Source: an uncultured Collinsella sp.
Lineage (GTDB): Bacteria; Actinomycetota; Coriobacteriia; Coriobacteriales; Coriobacteriaceae
Assembly (NCBI GenBank): GCA_900541035.1
Contig: UQIN01000003.1
Location: forward strand, 66,433 to 130,432
Length of the DNA: 64,000 bases
Direction: 5' to 3'
The notes below the pieces were generated by a model that was not told where the DNA came from, ran no database searches, and worked only from the letters and a program-made list of their open reading frames with translations. The translations under genes were made by a program, and so were the position numbers. The first letter of the stretch is position 1. Each line of letters starts with the position of its first letter. This document shows, piece after piece, positions 33,483 to 42,066 of this stretch.

Positions 33483-34526
33483 ATGGAAAAGTTCGATGTT
33501 GTGAATGCGGCTCTTGCCGCCCTGCGTGCTGGCGAGACGTGCGAGCTCGTGGTCGTGGCCCGCACGGCGGGGTCGTCGCCGCGCGGCGTGGGCGCCTGGA
33601 TGGCCGTCTTTGCCGACGGCAGCCAGGCGGGCACTATCGGCGGCGGCAAGATTGAGCTCTTTGCGCTGGATGAGGCGCGCGAACTCCTGAGCGCGGGACA
33701 GTCGCGTCTGGTCCGCTACACCATGGGCGGCGAGAACTCCGATACCGGCATGATCTGCGGCGGAGCCATCTGCCTGTGCTATCTGCATCTGGATGCGACC
33801 CAGGCACCGTTGTTCCAGGAAATTGCCGACGTCTTGGTCTATCGGCGCATCGGCGACTTCGTCATCGACTTTGAGCCGTTTATCGCGAGCGCGCTCGAGG
33901 GCGATGTGGCCGAGTACCATGGCGAGGCATCGCGCCATACCATTGCGGGCTGCCCCGGGCTTTCACTGGTGGAGGAGGGGAGTAACGTCACCTACACCAA
34001 CGCTGCCTCTGAGATTCCCGCGGCGCACATCGAGACGCTCTGCCCCGAGGGCCTGACCTACATCTTTGGCTGCGGACACGTGGGCGCCGCGACGGCGCGC
34101 GTGCTCACGGCGGCGGGCTTTGCCGTCGTGGCCTGCGATGACCGCCCCGGCACGTTGACGCCCGAATGGGTGCCCGGTGTCTACGATCGTCGCCTGGTCG
34201 ATTACAAGAACCTGAGCGAGCTGTGTCCCATCGGTCCGCGCGACTTGGTGGTCGTCGCCACGGCGGGTCACAAGTCCGATATCGACGTGGTGATTCAGGC
34301 CATGCGTGCCAAGCCTGCCTATCTGGGCTGTCTGGGTTCGCGCCGCAAGACGGCCTTTGTGCGTGCCCGCCTGGAGCAGGAAGGTTTTACGCAGGACCAG
34401 ATCGACGAGCTGCACCTTCCGATCGGCGTTGCCATCGAGGCCGAGGACCCCGAGGAGATCGCCATCTCCATCGCCGCCGAGATGATCCACCTGCGCCGCA
34501 CCAAACTCGTCCCCCGCAAGCGCTAA
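33483..34526 (+). CDS. XdhC family molybdenum hydroxylase maturation protein
   Basis: A 347-residue XdhC/CoxI protein. The N-terminal XdhC_CoxI block is seen in CELVVVARTAGSSPRGVGAW and GTIGGGKIEL; the C-terminal Rossmann domain starts near residue 190 (YIFGCGHVGAATARVL) and ends in YLGCLGSRRKT. XdhC binds molybdenum cofactor, has it sulfurated (or selenated) and hands it to the apoenzyme. It is co-transcribed with yqeB. After the stop lies the second palindromic element, then the ribosomal protein operon. Confidence 0.92.
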   Translation: MEKFDVVNAALAALRAGETCELVVVARTAGSSPRGVGAWMAVFADGSQAGTIGGGKIELFALDEARELLSAGQSRLVRYTMGGENSDTGMICGGAICLCYLHLDATQAPLFQEIADVLVYRRIGDFVIDFEPFIASALEGDVAEYHGEASRHTIAGCPGLSLVEEGSNVTYTNAASEIPAAHIETLCPEGLTYIFGCGHVGAATARVLTAAGFAVVACDDRPGTLTPEWVPGVYDRRLVDYKNLSELCPIGPRDLVVVATAGHKSDIDVVIQAMRAKPAYLGCLGSRRKTAFVRARLEQEGFTQDQIDELHLPIGVAIEAEDPEEIAISIAAEMIHLRRTKLVPRKR

Positions 34527-34544
34527 TCGCATCCCCACCAATAA

Positions 34545-34609
34545 GTTGCGGTGAAATACGGATTGTTTAAGCCTGTTAGGCCGCCAAACAGTCCCTATTT
34601 CACCGCAAC
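34545..34609. repeat. Dispersed palindromic element, copy 2
   Basis: Arms of 24 bp (34545-34568, 34586-34609) match with two differences, and carry the same GTTGCGGTGAAATACGGA core as copy 1. The outer CTCCTCA extension is missing. It lies just after xdhC and could end its transcript (GCTTTTTGGG follows on the right). Confidence 0.88.
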
Positions 34610-34671
34610 AGCTTTTTGGGACCCATTTGTGCGGGGGAGTTGTGGAGTTGTGCAGGCAGACGAGGTTTTTC

Positions 34672-34700
34672 TGGAAATACGCCCCCGATGCGCGTATAGT
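34672..34700 (+). promoter_or_regulatory. Candidate promoter of the rplE operon
   Basis: TGGAAA (34672-34677), a 17-bp spacer and TATAGT (34695-34700) precede a leader of about 130 bases without a gene. A promoter is expected here because the ribosomal cluster starts at rplE. Confidence 0.5.
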
Positions 34701-34837
34701 ACCGATTGTTTTGTCGGCTCCTGCTGCGTCGAGTCCAAACCGCAAAATGCCATGAGCGGCGCGGATGCAGTCAGGAGGCACGAGGACAACCCACCGTGGC
34801 CACGCCCCGTGCTTAAAACCCCAAGAAGGAGTGAACA

Positions 34838-35395
34838 ATGGCAGAAGAGAAGTATGTGCCGCGTCTGAAGACCAAGTACAACAACGAGGTCAAGCAGCAG
34901 CTTCAGGACAAGTTCCAGTACGAGAACGTCATGATGATCCCCAAGTTTGAGAAGATCGTCGTGAACATGGGTGTCGGCGAGGCCGCTACCGATTCCAAGG
35001 CCATCGACGGTGCCGTGCGCGACCTGCGCGCCATCACCGGCCAGCAGCCGATGATCACCCGTGCCCGCAAGTCCATCGCTACCTTCCGCCTGCGCGCTGG
35101 TATGCCGATCGGCTGCAAGGTTACCCTGCGTGGCGACCGTATGTGGGAGTTCTTCGATCGTCTGACCTCCGTCGCGATCCCCCGTATCCGCGACTTCCGC
35201 GGCATCTCCGCCAAGAGCTTCGACGGCCGTGGTAACTTCTCCATGGGCGTCACCGAGCAGCTCATCTTCCCCGAGATCGACTTTGACTCCGTCGATCACC
35301 AGCGTGGTATGGACATCACTTTCGTGACCACCGCCAACACCGATGAGGAGGCCAAGGCCCTTCTGGACGCCTTCGGTTTCCCGTTCAAGAAATAG
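34838..35395 (+). CDS. rplE: Ribosomal protein L5
   Basis: A 185-residue L5; ATG 34838 follows AAGAAGGAGTG. Family blocks KIVVNMGVGEA, GQQPMITRARKSIATFRLR and GRGNFSMGVTEQLIFPEIDF are intact. L5 binds 5S rRNA in the large-subunit central protuberance. In most bacteria rplN and rplX come directly before it; here the gene is preceded by a non-coding leader and, beyond that, xdhC, so the spc operon is split at this point. Confidence 0.97.
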   Translation: MAEEKYVPRLKTKYNNEVKQQLQDKFQYENVMMIPKFEKIVVNMGVGEAATDSKAIDGAVRDLRAITGQQPMITRARKSIATFRLRAGMPIGCKVTLRGDRMWEFFDRLTSVAIPRIRDFRGISAKSFDGRGNFSMGVTEQLIFPEIDFDSVDHQRGMDITFVTTANTDEEAKALLDAFGFPFKK

Positions 35396-35474
35396 GTTCA
35401 CCTGCCCTATAAGCGCCGTTCCCACAAGGGGGCGGCGCTTGGGGCGAACAATACTCTATGTGAGGAGGATATAA

Positions 35475-35660
35475 GTGGCTAAGACATCGATGATCGTCAA
35501 GTGCAATCGCAAGCAGAAGTTCTCTACTCGTGAGTACACGCGCTGCCAGCGCTGCGGCCGTCCGCACTCTGTGTACCGCAAGTTCGGCCTGTGCCGTGTC
35601 TGCTTCCGCGAGCTTGCACTCAAGGGCGAGCTTCCCGGCGTTAAGAAGGCCAGCTGGTAA
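35475..35660 (+). CDS. rpsN: Ribosomal protein S14 type Z (zinc-binding)
   Basis: A 61-residue S14 with GTG start at 35475 after GAGGAGGAT. The four zinc ligands are in CQRCGRPH and LCRVCF, so this is the short C+ form that needs zinc. It binds 16S rRNA in the head of the small subunit. About 120 non-coding bases separate it from rpsH. Confidence 0.97.
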   Translation: MAKTSMIVKCNRKQKFSTREYTRCQRCGRPHSVYRKFGLCRVCFRELALKGELPGVKKASW

Positions 35661-35779
35661 GTCACTACCAGCGTTTCAAGCATCAGTTTGGAACAGGGAA
35701 AACGCGCTAAAAAGGCTTTGCCGTTAAGGGCGGCGAAGAACCAAGAGCACGTGTTCATCAAGAACGAAGGAGAATCTGT

Positions 35780-36178
35780 ATGAACCTTACAGACCCGATC
35801 GCAGATATGCTTACGCGCATCCGTAACGCTAACTCTGTGAATAAGGCCACGGTCTCCATGCCGAGCAGCAAGAAGCTCGTCGAGATCGCTCGTGTTCTGC
35901 ACGAGGAGGGCTACATCGAGGGCTACGATGTCGAGGACACCGTTCCCCAGAAGACTCTGCACATCACGCTTAAGTATGGTCCCAAGAAGGCTAAGGTCAT
36001 CAACGGCATCCGCCGCATTTCCAAGCCGGGCCTGCGTAAGTACACCGGCGTTGCCGACATGCCCCGCGTCCGCGGTGGCCTTGGTACCGCCATTATTTCC
36101 ACCAGCCATGGCGTCATGACCGACCGCGATGCTCGCAAGCACAACGTCGGCGGCGAGATCATCGCTTACGTCTGGTAA
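35780..36178 (+). CDS. rpsH: Ribosomal protein S8
   Basis: A 132-residue S8 with start LTDPIADMLTRIRNAN and end STSHGVMTDRDARKHNVGGE, both standard. S8 binds the central domain of 16S rRNA and in many bacteria represses spc translation through its own mRNA; no such site is proposed here. ATG 35780 follows GAAGGAGAA. Confidence 0.97.
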   Translation: MNLTDPIADMLTRIRNANSVNKATVSMPSSKKLVEIARVLHEEGYIEGYDVEDTVPQKTLHITLKYGPKKAKVINGIRRISKPGLRKYTGVADMPRVRGGLGTAIISTSHGVMTDRDARKHNVGGEIIAYVW

Positions 36179-36211
36179 TTCGCTCGGTAGGTAGAAGGAA
36201 AGGAGATCACC

Positions 36212-36748
36212 GTGTCTCGTATCGGTAATAAGCCTGTCCAGATTCCCGCCGGAGTCGAAGTGGCAGTCAACGGCAACAACGTTGTCGTCAAGGGCCCCAA
36301 GGGCCAGCTCGAGCTCGATGTCTTTGAGAAGCTCGCTATCAACGTCGAGGACAACGTCCTCACCGTTTCCCGTCCCGACGACGAGCGTGAGACCCGTGCC
36401 CGCCACGGCCTCACCCGCGCCCTCATCCACAACATGGTTGTTGGCGTTTCCGAGGGCTTCGAGAAGAAGCTCGAGCTCGCCGGCGTCGGTTACCGCGTGC
36501 AGCAGAAGGGCAAGAACCTCGAGTTCTCCCTGGGCTTCTCGCACCCCGTGATCGTCGAGGCTCCCGAGGGCATCACCTTCGAGGTTCCCGACAACACCCA
36601 CGTGAACGTCAAGGGTATCAACAAGCAGCAGGTCGGTCAGATCGCCGCTGAGATCCGCGGTCATCGTCCTCCCGAGCCTTACAAGGGCAAGGGTATCCAC
36701 TACGTTGGCGAGCACATCCGCCGCAAGCTGGGTAAGGCCGCCAAGTAG
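36212..36748 (+). CDS. rplF: Ribosomal protein L6
   Basis: A 178-residue L6 with GTG start at 36212 after AAAGGAGAT. It opens SRIGNKPVQIPAGVEV and ends with the PEPYKGKGIHYVGE block that contacts 23S rRNA near the factor-binding site. Two L6 domains of normal size are present. It follows rpsH by 33 bases. Confidence 0.97.
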   Translation: MSRIGNKPVQIPAGVEVAVNGNNVVVKGPKGQLELDVFEKLAINVEDNVLTVSRPDDERETRARHGLTRALIHNMVVGVSEGFEKKLELAGVGYRVQQKGKNLEFSLGFSHPVIVEAPEGITFEVPDNTHVNVKGINKQQVGQIAAEIRGHRPPEPYKGKGIHYVGEHIRRKLGKAAK

Positions 36749-36823
36749 TCGTAACCGACTCACTCGCATAAGACCAGCACCCCGTCAGGTGCTGGCAAGA
36801 TCAACCTTTTTAGGAGTTTACGT

Positions 36824-37192
36824 ATGAACAAGCATAAGGCGAAGCTGGAAGGCCTCAAGCGTCGTCAGCGTCGTGTTCGCGGCAAGGTCTCGGGTACCTC
36901 CGAGCGTCCGCGTCTTCGCGTGACCCGTACTAACGCCAACATCTATGCCCAGATCATCGACGACAGCAAGGGCTCCAGCCTGACGCTCGTCTCTGCCTCG
37001 ACCCTCGAGGCCGAGTTCAAGGGCACCCACACCTCGAACAAGGAGGCTGCGGAGAAGGTCGGTCAGCTCGTTGGCAAGCGCGCCATCGAGGCCGGCATCA
37101 CCAAGGTCGCCTTCGATCGCGGTGGCCGTATCTACCATGGCCGCGTCAAGGCCCTCGCCGACGGTGCTCGTGCCGCCGGTCTCGAGTTCTAG
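36824..37192 (+). CDS. rplR: Ribosomal protein L18
   Basis: A 122-residue L18 with RPRLRVTRTNANIYAQIIDD and the C-terminal AFDRGGRIYHGRVKALADGA block. It binds 5S rRNA beside L5. ATG 36824 follows TTTAGGAG. Confidence 0.97.
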   Translation: MNKHKAKLEGLKRRQRRVRGKVSGTSERPRLRVTRTNANIYAQIIDDSKGSSLTLVSASTLEAEFKGTHTSNKEAAEKVGQLVGKRAIEAGITKVAFDRGGRIYHGRVKALADGARAAGLEF

Positions 37193-37206
37193 GAGGTATG
37201 TAGCAC

Positions 37207-37731
37207 ATGGCTCGTAATCAGAAGCAGCAGCGCGAGGCCTCCGAGTTCGAGGAGCGCGTCGTTTACATCAACCGCGTGTCGAAGACCGTCAAGGGTGGTC
37301 GTCGCATGAGCCTCGTCGCTCTCGTCGTCGTTGGCGACGGCAAGGGCAACGTCGGCGTTGGCATGGGCAAGTCCGCTGAGGTGCCCATGGCCATCTCCAA
37401 GGCATCTCTCGATGCCAAGAAGAACATGTTCCACGTGCCGGTGACCGAGCAGGGCACCATCCCGCACGAGGTTCTCGGCCACTTTGGTGCCGGCCGCATC
37501 ATCATCAAGCCCGCTGTCGAGGGTACCGGCGTTATCGCCGGCGGCGCTGTGCGTCCCCTCTTTGAGCTTGCTGGCATCAAGAACGTCCTGTCCAAGTCCC
37601 TCGGTACCGACAACGGCCTCAACATCATCAAGGCTGCCGTCGAGGGCCTCAAGGAGCTCTCCAGCCCTGAGGACGTCGCGGCTCGCCGTGGCCTGACGGT
37701 CTCCGAGATGTTCGTCGGTAAGGAGAACTAA
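37207..37731 (+). CDS. rpsE: Ribosomal protein S5
   Basis: A 174-residue S5; start follows AGGAGGTATG. The KGGRRMSLVALVVVGDGKGN region and GTGVIAGGAVRPLFELAGI are conserved. S5 sits near the decoding site and helps translational accuracy. It is 14 bases after rplR and 2 bases before rpmD. Confidence 0.97.
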   Translation: MARNQKQQREASEFEERVVYINRVSKTVKGGRRMSLVALVVVGDGKGNVGVGMGKSAEVPMAISKASLDAKKNMFHVPVTEQGTIPHEVLGHFGAGRIIIKPAVEGTGVIAGGAVRPLFELAGIKNVLSKSLGTDNGLNIIKAAVEGLKELSSPEDVAARRGLTVSEMFVGKEN

Positions 37732-37733
37732 GC

Positions 37734-37916
37734 ATGGCTGACACCATCAAGATCAAGCAGGTCCGCAGCACCAACGGTTGCAAGCAGGACCAGGTCCGTA
37801 CTGTCCGTGCCCTCGGTCTCCACAGGATCCGCGAGGTTCGCGAGATTGCTGACAACGAGTCCGTCCGCGGCATGATCTTCAAGGTCAAGCACCTTGTCGA
37901 GATTGTAGAGGAGTAG
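37734..37916 (+). CDS. rpmD: Ribosomal protein L30
   Basis: A 60-residue L30 of normal length; core VRTVRALGLHRIREVREIAD is recognisable and ATG 37734 follows AAGGAG inside the end of rpsE. It is part of the large subunit and absent from some lineages, present here. Confidence 0.96.
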   Translation: MADTIKIKQVRSTNGCKQDQVRTVRALGLHRIREVREIADNESVRGMIFKVKHLVEIVEE

Positions 37917-37919
37917 CAA

Positions 37920-38369
37920 ATGCAGCTTCACGATCTTACTCCCGCGCCCGGTTCCACCAAGAACCGCAAGCGCGTCGGCCGTGGCAATTCTTCGGGTCAC
38001 GGCACCACTTCTGGCCGCGGCCAGAAGGGCCAGGGTTCCCGCTCTGGCGGCACCAAGGGTGCCGGCTTCGAGGGTGGCCAGACTCCGCTGGCTATGCGCC
38101 TGCCCAAGCTTCCGGGCTTCCGCAACCCCCGTCGTATCGAGTACACCGCCGTTAACGTTGAGCGTCTCGAGCGTAAGTTCGAGGACGGCGCTGTGATCGA
38201 CGGTGCCGCTCTTAAGGCCGCTCGCATCACCAAGAGCGAGTTCGAGCCCGTCAAGGTGCTCGGCAATGGTGAGCTCACCAAGAAGTTCACGGTCAAGGTC
38301 GACAAGGTCAGCGCTTCTGCGCAGGCCAAGATCGAGGCCGCCGGCGGAAAGGTCGAGCTGCCGTGCTAA
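37920..38369 (+). CDS. rplO: Ribosomal protein L15
   Basis: A 149-residue L15. The glycine-rich N-terminus with RVGRGNSSGHGTTSGRGQKG and KLPGFRNPRRIEYTAVNV are diagnostic. It is an early-assembly large-subunit protein. Its stop overlaps the secY start, so the two are translationally coupled. Confidence 0.97.
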   Translation: MQLHDLTPAPGSTKNRKRVGRGNSSGHGTTSGRGQKGQGSRSGGTKGAGFEGGQTPLAMRLPKLPGFRNPRRIEYTAVNVERLERKFEDGAVIDGAALKAARITKSEFEPVKVLGNGELTKKFTVKVDKVSASAQAKIEAAGGKVELPC

Positions 38370-39649
38370 ATGGTCTTAAGAATGCTTTCCGCATCAAAGA
38401 ATTGCGCGAAAAGATTCTTTTTACCATAGCTATGCTCGTCGTGTACCGCATTGGTGCGCACGTTCCTGTGCCCGGCATTCCCTTCCAGGGGATGCTGGGC
38501 CTTTTCTCGACCGATAACAATTCGGTCGCCGCAGGTGCTATGGCCCTCCTGAATCTTTTCTCTGGCGGCGCGTTGAGCTATGTGTCGGTGTTTTCGCTGG
38601 GCATCATGCCTTACATCACCAGCTCGATCATCCTCCAGATGCTCCAGGCCGTCGTGCCTTCCCTGCATGAGCTTGCCCGCGAGGGCGAGGTCGGTCAGAC
38701 CAAGATTACGCAGTATTCGCGTTACCTCACCCTGGCTCTGGCAATCCTCAACTCCGTGGGTTACCTCTTCCTCTTTAAGAGCTTCGGCATCAGCTTCAAT
38801 GGCGCCGGCGCTCCCGAGATCATCTTCGACCTCATGATCGTCGGTACGCTCACCGCGGGCGCCATGCTGATCATGTGGATTGGTGAGCTCATCACCCAGC
38901 GCGGTATCGGCAATGGCATGTCGCTGATCATCTTCGCGAACATCATGGCCGGTCTGCCGCAGGCTATCTTCTCCAGCACCGAGGGCAATGCCGGTGGCAT
39001 CATCACCATGGTGATCATCTGCGCCATCATCCTGCTGGTTATCCCGCTGATTGTTTTCCTTGAGCGCGGCCAGCGCCGCATCCCGGTCTCCTACGCTAAG
39101 CGCGTCGTGGGCCGTCGCATGATGGGTGGCCAGACCACCTACCTGCCCATCAAGGTCAACACCGCGGGTGTCGTGCCGATCATCTTCGCTTCGGCGCTGC
39201 TGTACTTCCCGGCTCAGATTGCCGTGTTCTTCCCCGGCATCGGCTGGATTCAGGCAGTTGCCTCCGCGCTTTCGACCGGTTGGCTCAACTGGGTGCTTAA
39301 CGTTGTCCTCATCGTGTTCTTCGCGTACTTCTACACCTCCATGGTGTTCAACCCCGATGACACGGCCGATAACCTTAAGAAGCAGGGCGGCTTTATTCCG
39401 GGCGTCCGTCCGGGTAGGGCTACCGCGGCCTACATCAAGAACGCGCTCAACAAGATCACGCTTCCCAGCGCTGTCTTTTTGGCGCTCATCGCCATCGTGC
39501 CTTCGATCATCTTCTCCTTCACGGGTAACCATCTGATCCAGGCATTTGGCGGCACGTCCATCCTCATCATGGTCGGCGTCGTGCTCGACACGGTCGATAA
39601 GCTCGAAGGCCAGATCAAGATGTATGATTACGATGGATTCTTTAAATAG
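38363..39649 (+). CDS. secY: Preprotein translocase subunit SecY
   Basis: A 428-residue, ten-helix inner-membrane channel protein. The GTG at 38363 lies inside the end of rplO (7-base overlap) and follows GGAAAGG. Conserved cytosolic loops include GERGQ-like FLERGQRRIPVSYAKRVVGR (loop 4) and NPDDTADNLKKQGGFIPGVR, which bind SecA and the ribosome. It exports unfolded proteins such as the surface protein and the PBP found in this window. Confidence 0.97.
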   Translation: MLNGLKNAFRIKELREKILFTIAMLVVYRIGAHVPVPGIPFQGMLGLFSTDNNSVAAGAMALLNLFSGGALSYVSVFSLGIMPYITSSIILQMLQAVVPSLHELAREGEVGQTKITQYSRYLTLALAILNSVGYLFLFKSFGISFNGAGAPEIIFDLMIVGTLTAGAMLIMWIGELITQRGIGNGMSLIIFANIMAGLPQAIFSSTEGNAGGIITMVIICAIILLVIPLIVFLERGQRRIPVSYAKRVVGRRMMGGQTTYLPIKVNTAGVVPIIFASALLYFPAQIAVFFPGIGWIQAVASALSTGWLNWVLNVVLIVFFAYFYTSMVFNPDDTADNLKKQGGFIPGVRPGRATAAYIKNALNKITLPSAVFLALIAIVPSIIFSFTGNHLIQAFGGTSILIMVGVVLDTVDKLEGQIKMYDYDGFFK

Positions 39650-39667
39650 GCTAGAGGAGGATTGCTC

Positions 39668-40294
39668 ATGAACCTCGTATTGCTCGGAGCTCCGGGTGCC
39701 GGTAAGGGCACCGTCGCACAGGAGCTCGTCGCCGAGTTTGGCGTCGCCCATATTTCCACGGGCGACCTGCTGCGTGCTGCCGTCAAGGGTGGCACCGAGC
39801 TTGGTATTCAGGCTAAGAAGTACATGGACGCTGGCGAGCTCGTTCCCGATCAGCTCGTGATCGACCTTGTCAAGGAGCGCCTTACCGCCGATGACGCCCA
39901 GCAGGGCTTCATCCTCGACGGCTTCCCGCGCAACACCGCCCAGGCCGTGACGCTCGATTCCGAGCTCTCCGCCATGGGTCGCGAGATCGACTGTGCCCTT
40001 CTGGTCGATGTGGCCCCCGAGGTCATTATCGATCGTCTGTCTTCGCGTCGCACCTGCCGCGCCTGCGGTTACACCGGCACCGCTGCCGATGCTACCTGCC
40101 CCAAGTGTGGCGGCGAGATGTATCAGCGCGACGACGACAAGCCCGAGACCATCAAGAACCGTCTCGACGTCTACGAGAAGTCCACGAGCCCGCTCGTCGA
40201 CTACTATCGTGGCCAGGGTCTGCTCAAGTCGGTCAACGGTGACCAGGCTCGCGAGACCGTGTACGGGGATGTCAAAGAGGCTCTCGGTCTATGA
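39668..40294 (+). CDS. adk: Adenylate kinase
   Basis: A 208-residue AMP/ATP phosphotransferase. ATG 39668 lies 8 bases after AGGAGG, so the in-frame TTG at 39662 is rejected. P-loop GAPGAGKGT is at residues 7-15, DGFPRN follows, and the LID has a four-Cys zinc site (CRACGYT and CPKCG, about residues 128-148) as in Gram-positive enzymes. The stop overlaps the map start (ATGA). Confidence 0.97.
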   Translation: MNLVLLGAPGAGKGTVAQELVAEFGVAHISTGDLLRAAVKGGTELGIQAKKYMDAGELVPDQLVIDLVKERLTADDAQQGFILDGFPRNTAQAVTLDSELSAMGREIDCALLVDVAPEVIIDRLSSRRTCRACGYTGTAADATCPKCGGEMYQRDDDKPETIKNRLDVYEKSTSPLVDYYRGQGLLKSVNGDQARETVYGDVKEALGL

Positions 40295-41079
40295 TCAAGA
40301 TTAAGTCTGCAACGCAAATCGAGCAGATGAAGAAGGCAGGAGCGCTATCTAAGATGGCGCTCCGCCACGTTGGAGCCATGGTGCGCCCCGGCGTTTCGAC
40401 TTTTGAGCTTGATCAGCTCGCGGAGCAGATTATCCGCATGCATGGCGGCACCCCGGCCTTTAAGGGTTACGGCGGGTTCCCCGGTACCATTTGTGCATCG
40501 ATTAACGATGCTGTGGTCCACGGTATTCCCAATCCCGACATGATCCTGCGCGATGGCGATATCATCTCCATCGATACGGGAGCCGTTGTCGACGGTTGGG
40601 TCGGCGATAACGCTTGGACGTTTTTCGTCGGTACCCCCACGCCCGAGGCCAAGGCCCTGTGCGAGGTTACGCGCGATTGCCTTAAGGCTGCAATCGAGCA
40701 GGCTGTTCCCGGTAACCATATTGGGGACATTGGTTATGCCGTCCAGTCCCTCGCCGAGTCTCACGGCTATGGCGTGCTTCGCGATTATGTGGGGCACGGT
40801 ATTGGCCATGTGATGCACGAGGACCCCAACGTTCCGAATTACGGAAAGAAGGGGAGGGGCGTTCGTCTCCAGGCCGGTATGGTCATTGCCATCGAGCCGA
40901 TGGTCACGATGGGATCCAATCATGTGAGTACGGGCTCCGATGGTTGGATCGTTACGACCAACGACCACCTGCCCGCCGCGCACTACGAGAACACCGTCGC
41001 CATCACCGATGACGGCCCGGTGATTCTCACCACCGACGCGCAAGGCGCTTGGTGTTCGCTCCAAGGCGGAGAAATGTAA
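40291..41079 (+). CDS. map: Methionine aminopeptidase type I
   Basis: A 262-residue enzyme that removes the N-terminal Met from new proteins. Metal ligands are present: Asp in IISIDTGAVVDGW and GDNAWTF, His in GHGIGHVMHEDPNVPNYG, Glu in IAIEPMV and the last Glu-containing NTVAITDDG region. It starts within the adk stop codon. Confidence 0.96.
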   Translation: MIKIKSATQIEQMKKAGALSKMALRHVGAMVRPGVSTFELDQLAEQIIRMHGGTPAFKGYGGFPGTICASINDAVVHGIPNPDMILRDGDIISIDTGAVVDGWVGDNAWTFFVGTPTPEAKALCEVTRDCLKAAIEQAVPGNHIGDIGYAVQSLAESHGYGVLRDYVGHGIGHVMHEDPNVPNYGKKGRGVRLQAGMVIAIEPMVTMGSNHVSTGSDGWIVTTNDHLPAAHYENTVAITDDGPVILTTDAQGAWCSLQGGEM

Positions 41080-41115
41080 CAAGTTCCACTTAGTTGTGGA
41101 GCCATTACGAAGTTA

Positions 41116-41144
41116 TTACGATGCGTACATACGTGTTGTAGAAT
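41116..41144 (+). promoter_or_regulatory. Candidate promoter for infA-rpmJ-rpsM
   Basis: TTACGA (41116-41121), 17 bp and TAGAAT (41139-41144) lie in the 104-base gap after map. An extra promoter here would explain the gap in an otherwise tight operon. Confidence 0.45.
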
Positions 41145-41183
41145 ACTCAATCGCTGTCGTTTTCTAGAGAAAGATGATTGCTT

Positions 41184-41402
41184 GTGAAGAAGGAAGACGC
41201 AATTGAGCTCGAGGGTACGGTAAAAGAGCCGCTGCCCAACGCCATGTTTAAGGTCGAGCTCGAGAACGGTCATTCGGTTCTGTGCAACATTTCTGGCAAG
41301 ATCCGAATGAATTACATCCGCATTCTCCCCGGTGACAGGGTTGTCGTGGAGCTTTCCCCGTACGACCTGACCCGCGGCCGCATCACCTATCGCTATAAAT
41401 AG
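41184..41402 (+). CDS. infA: Translation initiation factor IF-1
   Basis: With GTG 41184 as start the product has 72 residues, the standard length, and opens KKEDAIELEGTVKEPLPNAM; a TTG two codons upstream is less likely. The OB-fold block GHSVLCNISGKIRMNYIRIL is complete. IF-1 binds the ribosomal A site during initiation. Confidence 0.95.
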   Translation: MKKEDAIELEGTVKEPLPNAMFKVELENGHSVLCNISGKIRMNYIRILPGDRVVVELSPYDLTRGRITYRYK

Positions 41403-41549
41403 CGGCACGCATACACGCTCTTTTCCGACTGCAGGCTTAGCTCAACCTACGGTCGGTTTGCGTGTGAAGACCAGCCATAGTTTTAAACGCCTGCGGCTGG
41501 GCGAGTAGATAGTAGGGAAGTAGTTTGAGCGCTACCGAAAGGAAGAACG

Positions 41550-41663
41550 ATGAAGGTACGTCCTTCGGTCAAGAAGATGTGCGATAAGTGCAAAATCATT
41601 AGGCGCCATGGCAAGGTCCTCGTCATTTGCGAGAACCCCCGTCATAAGCAGCGTCAGGGTTAA
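41550..41663 (+). CDS. rpmJ: Ribosomal protein L36
   Basis: A 37-codon gene, easily missed: ATG 41550 follows GAAAGGAAG. The peptide MKVRPSVKKMCDKCKIIRRH and ICENPRHKQRQG has the Cys/His zinc site of the C+ form. It ends 14 bases before rpsM. Confidence 0.97.
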   Translation: MKVRPSVKKMCDKCKIIRRHGKVLVICENPRHKQRQG

Positions 41664-41677
41664 GAGAGGAGACTACG

Positions 41678-42052
41678 TTGGCCCGTATTAATGGTGTCGA
41701 CCTCCCGCGTGAGAAGCGCGTTGAGATCGGTCTGACCTACATTTACGGCATCGGCCGCACCACTGCGACGAAGATTTGCGTCGAGTGCAACGTTAACGTG
41801 GATACGCGCGTTAAGGACCTCACCGAGGATGAGGTTAACGCCATCCGCGATTATATCGATAAGAACCAGATCATGGTTGAGGGCGACCTCCGCCGTGAGC
41901 GCAACCAGAACGTCAAGCGCCTTATGGACATCGGCTGCAACCGCGGCCTTCGTCACCGCAAGGGCCTCCCGGTCCGCGGCCAGCGCACCCACACTAACGC
42001 TCGTACCCGCAAGGGCCCGAAGCGTCAGATCGGTGCTAAGAAGAAGAAATAA
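41678..42052 (+). CDS. rpsM: Ribosomal protein S13
   Basis: A 124-residue S13 starting at TTG 41678, 10 bases after GAGAGGAG. ARINGVDLPREKRVEIGLTY, YGIGRTTA and GLPVRGQRTHTNARTRKG are diagnostic. S13 forms bridges between subunits at the small-subunit head. Confidence 0.96.
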   Translation: MARINGVDLPREKRVEIGLTYIYGIGRTTATKICVECNVNVDTRVKDLTEDEVNAIRDYIDKNQIMVEGDLRRERNQNVKRLMDIGCNRGLRHRKGLPVRGQRTHTNARTRKGPKRQIGAKKKK

Positions 42053-42066
42053 GGAGCGCTAGATAG

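Noticed and set aside
34565..34868. Small open frame before rplE
   Set aside because: It crosses the palindromic element and leader, overlaps the rplE start and has no ribosome site.
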